DNA of 12,105 nucleotides from an uncultured Altererythrobacter sp. (GTDB lineage: Bacteria > Pseudomonadota > Alphaproteobacteria > Sphingomonadales > Sphingomonadaceae): positions 1-12,105 of the forward strand of contig CALLIO010000061.1 in NCBI GenBank assembly GCA_938009055.1. Direction: 5' to 3'. Position 1 is the first letter of the stretch. Each line of letters opens with the position of its first letter. This document shows positions 1-7,295 of the stretch, piece after piece. The notes under the pieces were generated by a model. The model ran no database searches and was not told the DNA's origin. It worked only from the letters and a program-made list of their open reading frames with translations. The position numbers and the translations under genes are program-made.

Positions 1-348
1 GCGGCAATTGAACGCCTTTCGAAAGTCGGCCCCTTTGCGCTGATCGGCAAAATTGGCGAGAACTCTGTCGCTGGCCCCACCCCAAAACCCGCGATGGAAA
101 TTGCGGTGGGCGATGATGTGATCCTCGTCGATCTGGAAGGCATGATCGATGTGGGCGAGGAGAAAGCGCGCTTGGAAAAAGCGCTCGCCGCCTCTGAAAA
201 AGAAGCCAAGAGTTTGGAAGGCCGCCTTTCCAACGCCAATTTCGTAGAGCGCGCCAAGCCTGAAGCTGTCGAAAAAGCCAAGGCAGATTTCGCGCATCAT
301 TCGGCTGAGGCTCAGCGATTGAAGGCGGCATTGGAACGGCTGGGATAA
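1..348 (+). CDS. valS: Valyl-tRNA synthetase, C-terminal end (partial)
   Basis: This is the last 115 residues of an open frame that enters from the left edge. It matches the end of valyl-tRNA synthetase: a short region ending ALIGKIGENS, then the GDDVILVDLEGMIDVGEEKARL stretch, and a charged Lys/Glu/Ala-rich segment with the LSNANFVERAKPEAVEKAKAD signature. In this enzyme family the segment forms an antiparallel coiled-coil arm that contacts the tRNA. The enzyme charges tRNA-Val in the cytoplasm; the catalytic and editing domains lie outside the window. The stop TAA (346-348) shares its last A with the ATG of queE, giving TAATG, so the two genes are probably translationally coupled. Identification is confident despite truncation because this C-terminal arm is distinctive. 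Confidence 0.93.
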   Translation, partial: AAIERLSKVGPFALIGKIGENSVAGPTPKPAMEIAVGDDVILVDLEGMIDVGEEKARLEKALAASEKEAKSLEGRLSNANFVERAKPEAVEKAKADFAHHSAEAQRLKAALERLG

Positions 349-1082
349 TGGCGCAGCTGGTCCTCGCCACGGATGATACGGGCGATGCGGAAATCTTCGC
401 CTCGCTCCAAGGCGAAGGGCCATCTGTCGGCACGCCGGTTGCTTTCATTCGGCTATCGCGCTGCAATCTTGCCTGCACATGGTGTGATACCGCCTATACG
501 TGGAGATGGGACGAGACGAAGCCGCACCGCAATGGCGAAGTCTTCGAACGCAAAGCCAATCAGGTCACGCTTGCGCCGCAAGACGCTGCGAAGCGCATCC
601 TTGCATTGGGCCAGAAGCGGCTCGTCATCACCGGCGGCGAGCCTTTGCTGCAAGGCCCTGCCCTCGCCGATTTGGTGGCGCATATTCCAGATATGGAAAT
701 TGAGATTGAAACCAATGGCACCACCAAGGCGCCAAGCCATGTCGATATTCGCGTCGATCAATACAATGTCAGCCCAAAGCTTGCGCATTCGGGTAATCCG
801 GCTGAGCTGGCGCTGATCGAGGAACGGCTGGATTTTTACGCCAGCGACCCGCGCGCTTTCTTCAAATTCGTGATCGCTCAGCCAGATGATGTGGACGAGG
901 TTCTCGCGCTTGCGGCCAAGCATTACATTCCGCCTGCGCGCACATTCCTGATGCCAGAGGGGACGGATAGCGCCGCGCTCAACAAGCGCAGCGGATGGCT
1001 CGCGCCATTATGTCTGGAGCACGGATTTCGAATGTCAGACCGGCTGCATATCCATCTTTATGGAGATACGCGGGGAAGTTAA
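348..1082 (+). CDS. queE: 7-carboxy-7-deazaguanine synthase (radical SAM)
   Basis: The product is a 244-residue radical SAM enzyme. It converts 6-carboxy-5,6,7,8-tetrahydropterin to 7-carboxy-7-deazaguanine in the cytoplasm, an early step to preQ0 and the tRNA base queuosine. Visible motifs are the N-terminal FASLQGEGP (17-25), the cluster-binding CX3CX2C as Cys39, Cys43 and Cys46 followed by Asp47-Thr48, the SAM-contacting GGEP (96-99), ETNGT (121-125), VSPK (141-144), and the conserved end RLHIHLYGDTRG. Length is normal for QueE. The ATG overlaps the valS stop by one base; a GGGA at 342-345 may help ribosome loading, but coupling to valS is the more likely route. No queC, queD or queF lies in the window. 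Its TAA overlaps the stop of the convergent ATPase gene. Confidence 0.94.
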   Translation: MAQLVLATDDTGDAEIFASLQGEGPSVGTPVAFIRLSRCNLACTWCDTAYTWRWDETKPHRNGEVFERKANQVTLAPQDAAKRILALGQKRLVITGGEPLLQGPALADLVAHIPDMEIEIETNGTTKAPSHVDIRVDQYNVSPKLAHSGNPAELALIEERLDFYASDPRAFFKFVIAQPDDVDEVLALAAKHYIPPARTFLMPEGTDSAALNKRSGWLAPLCLEHGFRMSDRLHIHLYGDTRGS

Positions 1083-2761
1083 CCCTGGCTTCTCCAGCGC
1101 TGGACAACGCGGCTGACGGTTTCTTCTTCGCCGCCGGACGTACTCCACAGATCGACAAAGCTTGGATCTTCCGATGCCGGACGTTTGTTCTCTTCCAGAT
1201 TATCGAAAGAGACGCGGATCGGAATGGCCACACCCTCGCCGCAGACGATGCATTCGCGGTTGCGCAGGGCGGGAATGGAATCGAGGAAGCCGCGCGCACC
1301 CTCGGGCATAGCGGCCCGCACGAAGTCTTGGTCGCGGTCGTTGTTGAGACGCATTGAGATGATCGTACCGCACTGTGACAAAACGCCCTCCGCAAGGTCG
1401 GAGGGACGCTGGGTGATAAGGCCCAGCGAAATGCCGTATTTGCGGCCCTCTTTCGCGATCCGGCTAAGGATGCGTCCAACAGAGGAACCGTCTTCATTGG
1501 CCGAGTTGGGCACGTAACGGTGCGCCTCCTCACAGACCAGCAGGACGGGGCGCGTCTTTTCTTCGCGGCCCCAGATTGCAAAGTCGAAAACCAAGCGGCT
1601 GAGAACAGCCACAACGGTCGAAGTGATGTCGGATGGAACACCCGAAACGTCGATAATCGAAATCGGCTTGCCCTCGCCCGGCATACGGAAAACCTTGGCA
1701 ATGAATTCAGCCATCGTGTCGCCCACAAGCATGCCAGAGAACATGAACTGGTAACGCGGATCGGCCTTTAGCTCTTCAAGCTTGGTCGCAATGCGCATGT
1801 AAGGAGCCGAGGATGTCGCCTTGTCGAGCTTACCCATCTGGTCCTTCACCTCATTGGAAAGGTCAGACAAGAGATAAGGAATGGGCGAATCCACCGTAAT
1901 CTTGCCCAGCGTTTCGGCCATGCGGTTCTTCGAACGCGCTCGCAGCAAGCACTTGGCGAGAATATCGGCATCCACTTGGCGTTCATTGCCATCGCTGGTC
2001 AGCAGAACCTCGCAATGCTCTTCGAAATTCATCAGCCAATACGGCATGTTGAGGTTCGACACATCGAGGATTTTACCGGTCTGGCGGAAGGCTGCGGAAT
2101 ATTCGCCGTGCGGATCGACCATCACGATGTGGCCTTGTGGGGCAGCCTGACAAATGCGGTGGAGGATCAGCGCGGCGCTGGTCGATTTACCCGTACCGGT
2201 TGAGCCAAGCAGGGCAAAGTGCTTGCCCAGCATCGCATCGATATAAAGACCGGCGCGAATATCCTTTGTCGGATAGACGGTGCCGATGGTGATGTTCTCG
2301 CGGCCATCGCTGGCATAAATTTGCTCAAGGTCAGCGGTCGTTGCCGGATAGACCAAAGCGCCCGGGACAGGATAGCGGGTCACACCGCGGCGGAAGCCGT
2401 GGATGCGGCCGGTGAGCTTTTCCTCAGCGCCTTCGCCCAGAAAGTCGATATTGGCGAGGATGCCGCCATTGGCGCGGCGGTCCTTGCGCTGGTTGCGAAC
2501 ACTGGCAAGCAACCAATTGTTGCCAACCTGAATTTTGATTTGGCTGCCGACTTGCCCGGCCATCGCAACCGATGGGTCAAGGTCTTCAAGGCATTCGTTG
2601 AGACGCTCCAGATCGATCGCAATTTGCGAACCGGAACCGGCAATCTCCAGCACAACACCGATCGGCAGACGCGCGTTTTCTTGCGCCGACATATCGGTTT
2701 GCTGATCGGGAGCAGCGCCTTGCTGATCCGCGTCGAAATTCTGTTTGGCCATATCGCCCAT
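1079..2761 (-). CDS. HerA/FtsK-like ATP-binding protein (DUF87 helicase family)
   Basis: The protein is about 560 residues and belongs to the HerA-type P-loop ATPases, which usually form hexameric rings that move along DNA. Counting from the ATG at 2761, a beta-rich HAS-barrel-like N-terminus (about 30-160) is followed by Walker A GSTGTGKST (186-194), MVDPHGEY (214-221), Walker B LLVCEEAH (407-414) with its catalytic Glu, and ITQRPSDL (449-456), typical of the sensor/arginine-finger region. Possible starts are TTG 2773, ATG 2761 and ATG 2752. ATG 2761 was chosen because a GGGG lies six bases upstream of it. No NurA-type nuclease or toxin-like partner is adjacent, so it appears to be a stand-alone, probably vertically inherited gene. 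The DNA-related role is inferred from the family; the substrate is unknown. Confidence 0.88.
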   Translation of the reverse strand: MGDMAKQNFDADQQGAAPDQQTDMSAQENARLPIGVVLEIAGSGSQIAIDLERLNECLEDLDPSVAMAGQVGSQIKIQVGNNWLLASVRNQRKDRRANGGILANIDFLGEGAEEKLTGRIHGFRRGVTRYPVPGALVYPATTADLEQIYASDGRENITIGTVYPTKDIRAGLYIDAMLGKHFALLGSTGTGKSTSAALILHRICQAAPQGHIVMVDPHGEYSAAFRQTGKILDVSNLNMPYWLMNFEEHCEVLLTSDGNERQVDADILAKCLLRARSKNRMAETLGKITVDSPIPYLLSDLSNEVKDQMGKLDKATSSAPYMRIATKLEELKADPRYQFMFSGMLVGDTMAEFIAKVFRMPGEGKPISIIDVSGVPSDITSTVVAVLSRLVFDFAIWGREEKTRPVLLVCEEAHRYVPNSANEDGSSVGRILSRIAKEGRKYGISLGLITQRPSDLAEGVLSQCGTIISMRLNNDRDQDFVRAAMPEGARGFLDSIPALRNRECIVCGEGVAIPIRVSFDNLEENKRPASEDPSFVDLWSTSGGEEETVSRVVQRWRSQG

Positions 2762-2862
2762 GTGAAGCCCCAAAACCGGTTAATCCGTAAGAGCGCTTCT
2801 ATAGGCGAAATGGGGTTAACAACGCGTCAACACTGATCCACGCGAGCGGCGGGCGAGCAGTG

Positions 2863-3615
2863 TCAGATCATCGAGAAAAGGCGGCCTGCGACCCAACCCA
2901 TTCCCACCGAAAGCAGCACGGCGACAATGCCATAGGTCAGCGACCAATCCTGCGAAGCCAGTTCAACAAAGCGGCCCATGCCAACCTTGCGCACTTCGAC
3001 CTCAGCCACAGCAGAAGCGATAACGCGCCCGTCCGTTATGGCAAAGGTTTCAGCGGTATATTGCCCGGTGGTTACATTCGATGGCAAGGCGATCCGCGCT
3101 TTATAGAGCACTTGTTCATTGATCGCGACGCCCTCCATATCCTCTTTATAAAGCCCCAGCCGCTCGCGCTGTTCGACGAGACCAGCGGCAAAACGGCGCT
3201 CTTTCTCAGGGTCGATCTGGCCTGACGGGCTAAGCTGGATAAACTCGGTGCCAAGCTCGTAAATCGCCGCCGTCCTGTCATCCACGACCTCTTCAACCGG
3301 GCGCGAGGCGGCCACTGCAAAGAAGCTGGGTGCAGAGCGGAAGTCGGACGAAGCCGCGTTGACCCAAATGCCGGCAAAGCGCTCTTTCTCGCGCATGCGG
3401 ATTGGCTCGGCTGGCCCTTTGAGGACAACCACAATGTCATACTCGGCCCCCGCGCGCCGACCAGCAGGGTCAAGGATCGCGCCGAACAACAGCAGCTCTG
3501 TGCCGGTAAAGCCCTGGCGCACTTGCACTTCGTTTTGCGAGACTTCGGGCACGAGGATCGCATCGCGCTGCCCGCTCAGCATCAAGCTTGCGAGGAGGAG
3601 GAAAGCCCATCTCAT
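2863..3615 (-). CDS. TIGR02186 family (Alph_Pro_TM) periplasmic/membrane protein
   Basis: This 250-residue protein resembles the alphaproteobacterial TIGR02186 family, whose function is unknown. It starts with a hydrophobic signal-like segment (WAFLLLASLMLSG, residues 3-15). A periplasmic domain of mixed strands follows (roughly 20-215), including AEYDIVVVLKGP and FAGIWVN motifs that I associate with this family. One membrane helix ends it (about 225-246, YGIVAVLLSVGMGWVAG), with a very short cytoplasmic tail. The ATG overlaps the stop of the upstream permease gene as ATGA (3612-3615), and no good Shine-Dalgarno precedes it, so translation probably depends on coupling. Pairing with a TauE/SafE permease suggests a partner or accessory role in anion export (inference). 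Function is unproven; the family call is from recall of sequence character. Confidence 0.8.
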   Translation of the reverse strand: MRWAFLLLASLMLSGQRDAILVPEVSQNEVQVRQGFTGTELLLFGAILDPAGRRAGAEYDIVVVLKGPAEPIRMREKERFAGIWVNAASSDFRSAPSFFAVAASRPVEEVVDDRTAAIYELGTEFIQLSPSGQIDPEKERRFAAGLVEQRERLGLYKEDMEGVAINEQVLYKARIALPSNVTTGQYTAETFAITDGRVIASAVAEVEVRKVGMGRFVELASQDWSLTYGIVAVLLSVGMGWVAGRLFSMI

Positions 3616-4523
3616 ATCGGCGCAACCGTGAAAATCTCATCAGGCTGGACGCCCAACTGATAGAGCATACGCAAGGCCACAGCGAGCACGACAGCAGCCA
3701 GCACCAGCCGCAATATCTCTGGCCGCGCCTTCATCGCGATTTGCGTACCGAACTGCGCGCCCATCACCGATCCAAGCAGCAGCAGACCCGCCAAAACAAT
3801 ATCGACCGCCTTGGTCGTGAGCGAATGCATCACCGTTGTTGCCATCGTCACGAACAGGATCTGGAACAGCGAAGTCCCCACCACAACATTGCCGCTCATC
3901 CCCAAAATGTAGAGCATGGCAGGCACAAGGATAAAGCCGCCGCCAACCCCCATCAGCATCGTCAAAATACCAACAATCACGCCCAGCAACATTGGGGCCA
4001 CCGGCGAGATATACAGGCCCGAGCGATAGAAGCGCCAACGCATCGGCATTGCGGCGATCACGGGGTGATGGCGGCGCTTGCGCACGGATTGCCCTTTGCC
4101 TTTCTTGTCGCGGATCGCGTCCAATGCCTCGCGCCCCATCAGCGTTCCGATGGTGCCCAGCATCACCACATAAAGGATGTTGATGACCACATCGATCTGG
4201 CCGATGGCTTGGAAAAAGCGGAACAACAACGCGCCGATAATCGCGCCGATCACGCCGCCGCCGACCATCACCATACCCATACGGTAGTCGACCCCGTTGC
4301 GCTTGCCATGGGCGAGCACGCCCGACACGCTTGCGCCTGTCACCTGTGTCGCAGCAGAGGCGGCGGCCACGGTTGGCGGGATCCCAGAAAAGATCAGCAA
4401 TGGCGTGGTGAGAAAGCCCCCGCCCACACCGAACAGCCCGGACAAAATCCCCGTGCCAAAGCCAAGCGCAACGATCCACAGACCGTTGACCGACAAATTG
4501 GCAATGGGGAGGTAGACGTCCAT
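3612..4523 (-). CDS. TauE/SafE family anion (sulfite) exporter
   Basis: This 303-residue polytopic inner-membrane permease has the internal two-fold repeat of the TauE/SafE (DUF81) family. The signature GVGGGF occurs at residues 32-37, followed by PLLIFSGIPP and an ATQ helix. It recurs at 192-197, followed by PAMLYILGM and a GTSLFQ helix. Between the halves lies a basic cytoplasmic loop (about 134-165, with RKRRHH). Family members export sulfite, sulfoacetate or related organosulfur anions; the substrate here cannot be read from sequence. The ATG at 4523 has only a weak AGG upstream. The downstream TIGR02186 gene overlaps by four bases, so the two form an operon. A 76-bp gap with an inverted repeat separates it from the nfrA-like gene upstream. 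Confidence 0.9.
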   Translation of the reverse strand: MDVYLPIANLSVNGLWIVALGFGTGILSGLFGVGGGFLTTPLLIFSGIPPTVAAASAATQVTGASVSGVLAHGKRNGVDYRMGMVMVGGGVIGAIIGALLFRFFQAIGQIDVVINILYVVMLGTIGTLMGREALDAIRDKKGKGQSVRKRRHHPVIAAMPMRWRFYRSGLYISPVAPMLLGVIVGILTMLMGVGGGFILVPAMLYILGMSGNVVVGTSLFQILFVTMATTVMHSLTTKAVDIVLAGLLLLGSVMGAQFGTQIAMKARPEILRLVLAAVVLAVALRMLYQLGVQPDEIFTVAPI

Positions 4524-4550
4524 GAGTTTGGCCTACCCTAGCGGGCGCAA

Positions 4551-4578
4551 GGATTAAAGCCGCCTAACCGCTTAATCC
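4551..4578. repeat. Inverted repeat between the nfrA-like gene and the TauE/SafE gene
   Basis: GGATTAA (4551-4557) is repeated in inverse as TTAATCC (4572-4578). Two more GC pairs flank a single bulged A, giving about nine pairs around a nine-base loop. On the minus strand it lies after the nfrA-like stop and before the permease start. No T-run follows, so it is not a canonical intrinsic terminator. It may be a processing or attenuating hairpin, or a binding site for a dimeric regulator. Confidence 0.5.
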
Positions 4579-4599
4579 GAAACTCACAGCGTCATTGGC

Positions 4600-5880
4600 C
4601 TAAAACCGCGTCGAAAGCGTCACAGCGAGGCCGGAATCAGGCTCTGCATCGCCTGCAACCCGCTCGCGCCAATCGACCGAAAGCCGCGCGGGCGTGTCGC
4701 CAATGCGGGTCTCAAGCCGCATCGTGGGGCCGACATCGAGGCGCGTTGCACCCTTTTGCGCGCCAGCAAACGCTCCGCCACCCAGCTTGAACGTGGCTGT
4801 GTTGCGGTCCGCAAGATCAAATCCGGCAACCTCGCGCATCACATGCAATTGCCCGTCAGCAAACGCAGTGCTCTGTGCACCGCTGACATATCCGGCCTGT
4901 CCATAAACCTCTGCAGTCGCGCCATAGGGCAGCTTGACCGGTGCGACTTCGGTGGTGACGAAGCCTGCCATCCGCGCCCGCGTGCGCCCGCTAGAATGTA
5001 AAGCGCGCGCTTCTGCATGCACACGCAGCGGAACATCGGCCAATGGGCGTGTAGAGAAACCCGCTACCAGCTCTTGTTCGGTGCGGCCTTCTAAAGAGGA
5101 ATAGGCGCGCAGATAGGCGTCAGGCGCAAAGGCGCTACCGGGATCGAGGCGGTAACGCAGCACTGCGCCTGCCTGACTTGCGCCATAGCTGGGCGCGCGG
5201 CCCAAAGCGACGAGCGGCGAAGTGGAGCCTTGGCGCCAAAAGCCCCAAGCATCCAGCGACCAGCGATCGATATTGTTCGAAGAAGAAAGGGGCAGCGCCA
5301 ATGGTGGTTGCCCCCCGTCACCAGCATCATTTTGGCCCGCTGCATTTTGGCGCTGATAGACATCCGAAACGCTTTTGGGCACCGGCATATAGGCCATTGC
5401 CGCCATCCACAGCAGCTGATGCGAAGCAGCCATTTGCAGATCGCTCTCCACCGGCGCTGGCACAGCTTCGAATGCGGGGGCTTGAATCGCAGGCGGCTCG
5501 CTTGGGACAATTGCCGCGTCAGGCTCGGTTTGAGGCATGGTTTCAAGACGCGGTGTTGGCGGCGTCGAGATTGTGGGCACTTGCTCATCTGCCAGCGGAA
5601 AAGCGGCGGCGGCAGCAGGCTTTGCCACATTTTGCTCGGGAGCACCCACCATCTGGTCATCTGAACCAGAGCTAACACGCGCTTGAACCTGCGAATTCAT
5701 CGCATCCAAAACACTGGGGAAAGGCGTTTCCCATGTCGCCACGCGCATACTTGTCCATCCGCCCAAGACCAGCGCCAGCATGATGAGCGGGCGACCGCGC
5801 GATACGCGCCGATTTGCATCAAGACTGCGGGCAACTGGCCGCACCTGATAGGTCAGTGAACGGGGAAGCACCTTGTTCAT
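4600..5880 (-). CDS. NfrA-C-like outer-membrane barrel protein with membrane anchor and Pro-rich linker
   Basis: The protein has 426 residues. Its second half (about 203-426), starting NNIDRWSLDAWGFWRQGS, reads like the C-terminal domain of bacteriophage N4 adsorption protein A (NfrA). It is a run of amphipathic strands with conserved SQAGAVLRYRLDP and a final strand GLAVTLSTRF whose terminal Phe is typical of a BAM-targeting signal. The first half differs from E. coli NfrA: a basic N-terminus (1-30), one hydrophobic segment (31-50), then a Pro/Ala-rich linker (about 80-148). No tetratricopeptide-like repeats are seen. The ATG overlaps the glycosyltransferase stop as TGATG, with a GGAG eight bases upstream. 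It likely forms the outer-membrane exit for the glycan made by its partner (inference). The barrel-domain assignment is moderate; the function is unproven. Confidence 0.68.
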   Translation of the reverse strand: MNKVLPRSLTYQVRPVARSLDANRRVSRGRPLIMLALVLGGWTSMRVATWETPFPSVLDAMNSQVQARVSSGSDDQMVGAPEQNVAKPAAAAAFPLADEQVPTISTPPTPRLETMPQTEPDAAIVPSEPPAIQAPAFEAVPAPVESDLQMAASHQLLWMAAMAYMPVPKSVSDVYQRQNAAGQNDAGDGGQPPLALPLSSSNNIDRWSLDAWGFWRQGSTSPLVALGRAPSYGASQAGAVLRYRLDPGSAFAPDAYLRAYSSLEGRTEQELVAGFSTRPLADVPLRVHAEARALHSSGRTRARMAGFVTTEVAPVKLPYGATAEVYGQAGYVSGAQSTAFADGQLHVMREVAGFDLADRNTATFKLGGGAFAGAQKGATRLDVGPTMRLETRIGDTPARLSVDWRERVAGDAEPDSGLAVTLSTRF

Positions 5881-7295
5881 CAGACAGGCTCCGGCGTTCT
5901 AAGCTCGCGCGCTGGATGCATGGTGTGCGGGGTCTTTTCCCATGTGATCGCTTGACCATATAAAGTGCGCACATAAGCGGTGAGCGCGCGGCGTCCAGCC
6001 ATGATCGCAATGACATTGGTGATCGGTATGCGCACGATCGCCAGCAACCCCTCGCCCACGCCAAATTCGCGCGCGGTGAAGGCAAAGCGCATCACCGCCC
6101 GCCACACAAATGCGCCGAAATTGACCAGCAGCAGCCCTTGGACAAAGGGGGTGAGCGCCAAAGTGTCGCCTGCGCCCAAATAGCTCGCGGCAAAACCCAC
6201 AGCGCTAAGGCCCAAGAGGACATATCCCGTCAGCAAAACCAGCGCGGTGAGCGGGCTGCGCCGGTCGCGCAGCCGCATCCAAACCTCTGTCAGCTTGGGC
6301 GTATTGCCCCCCGTCCAGCCCAGCTGATCCCAGCCTTGCAGCGCAATGCCGTGGATCCAGCGGGTCTTTTGACGGACAATGGTATCGAGCCGCGCGGGGA
6401 AGTACGCACGTGTCGCAACCAGCTCGCCATTGCCGTGCCGTCTGCGAATAAAGGACCAACGTGCGTCGAAATGCGCCAGCTCGATACCAAGCTCGTAATC
6501 TTCTGTCAGTGATGCAGCATTGAAAGGTTCGCCGCTGTCGCTGCGGCTCGCGAGCTGCTCCAACGCCTCGCGCGCAATCGCGCACCCAACGCCTGCACCA
6601 GGCAAGGCCGCACCCAAAGCATTGCGCACAACCATCGCCTTGCCATGCGCCTCGGCAAATTCCTCGCAATAATGGCTACCAAGGAAAGGGCTTTTGTTTT
6701 GCGGCATCGGCAGAACCGGCAATTGCACAAAATCCGCCTCGTCAATCCCGCGGTCAAGCAAGGCTAGGGCCGCCGGATCAACCATGTCCTCTGCATCGTG
6801 GAAGACGACCATGCGCGCCAAACGGCGATAGCGCCGCTCATCCGACTGCAAAGCCACGAAGAGCCGGTTGAGGCAATCCGCCTTGGTGCTGGGGCCATTG
6901 CGGTCATGCACCACCAGCCGCAAACGCGGATCGCCGCCCGCCGCCTTCATCGCCGCTGACAAGGTTTCCGCATCATTCTTGTAGATCCCAACATAAAGCC
7001 GCAGCTGTTCTTGCGGCCAGGCAGCAAGCGTATGGGCAATCGTATCGCCGATCACCGCCGATTCGTTCCAAGCCGGAATGAAAATGGCAGCATCCCCAGC
7101 AAGCGGAGCGACCGCCCATTCCTCTCCATCAAGCTTATCGGACTTTCTTTGGCCGGTCAGCCGCAGCCAAAGCCAATACAAATCAACAATAAACTCATCA
7201 ATAAAGCCGATCAGAAAGAAGATTCCAGCGAACAACAGAAGTTCGCTTTGAACTACTACAAGCCATTCAAAGTAAGCCAAGTAATGTATAGTCAA
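5880..7295 (-). CDS. NfrB-like inner-membrane family 2 glycosyltransferase
   Basis: This is about 471 residues if read from the TTG at 7295. An N-terminal membrane helix (LLLFAGIFFLIGFIDEFIVD, about 19-38) precedes a GT-A domain. Visible motifs are IPAWNE (73-78), the metal/UDP-sugar acidic motif HDAED (166-170), LTEDYE (263-268) and the processive-enzyme motif QKTRW (309-313) followed by IHGIALQGW. Three or four C-terminal helices follow. This order matches NfrB, the inner-membrane transferase linked to the phage N4 receptor glycan. The frame extends to 7469 without an ATG, but that would run into nhaA on the other strand. TTG 7295 avoids this, fits the family's N-terminus, and lacks a strong Shine-Dalgarno; TTG 7355 is an alternative. 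The protein ends right after the membrane region, without the c-di-GMP-binding domain of E. coli NfrB. Confidence 0.82.
   Translation of the reverse strand: MTIHYLAYFEWLVVVQSELLLFAGIFFLIGFIDEFIVDLYWLWLRLTGQRKSDKLDGEEWAVAPLAGDAAIFIPAWNESAVIGDTIAHTLAAWPQEQLRLYVGIYKNDAETLSAAMKAAGGDPRLRLVVHDRNGPSTKADCLNRLFVALQSDERRYRRLARMVVFHDAEDMVDPAALALLDRGIDEADFVQLPVLPMPQNKSPFLGSHYCEEFAEAHGKAMVVRNALGAALPGAGVGCAIAREALEQLASRSDSGEPFNAASLTEDYELGIELAHFDARWSFIRRRHGNGELVATRAYFPARLDTIVRQKTRWIHGIALQGWDQLGWTGGNTPKLTEVWMRLRDRRSPLTALVLLTGYVLLGLSAVGFAASYLGAGDTLALTPFVQGLLLVNFGAFVWRAVMRFAFTAREFGVGEGLLAIVRIPITNVIAIMAGRRALTAYVRTLYGQAITWEKTPHTMHPARELRTPEPV

Noticed and set aside
979..1728. Minus-strand open frame of 249 codons in another frame of the ATPase gene
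   Set aside because: Composition is Arg/Ser/Ala-rich and domain-free; the overlapping frame contains the ATPase Walker B region.
1079..2761. HerA-based anti-phage defence island
   Set aside because: No effector (SIR2, DUF4297 or nuclease) or mobile element lies nearby, and the neighbours are housekeeping genes.
2219..2836. Plus-strand open frame of 205 codons opposite the ATPase N-terminus
   Set aside because: It is the complement of a conserved coding region and shows no domain or ribosome site.
2831..2862. CACTG...CAGTG inverted repeat as a terminator after the TIGR02186 gene
   Set aside because: It has only five pairs, a 22-base loop and no following T-run.
3640..4479. Minus-strand open frame of 279 codons overlapping the permease in another frame
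   Set aside because: It is Arg/Gly/Asp-rich noise typical of a shifted frame of a GC-rich membrane protein gene.
3588..4541. Long plus-strand open frame of 317 codons opposite the permease gene
   Set aside because: Its translation is extremely His/Gln/Arg-rich with no recognisable domain, while the opposite strand encodes a clear TauE/SafE permease and the TIGR02186 start.
5400..5640. Proline-rich segment of the nfrA-like protein as a TonB protein
   Set aside because: A membrane anchor plus Pro-rich linker resembles TonB, but the C-terminal domain is a long strand-rich region ending in Phe rather than a compact TonB fold.
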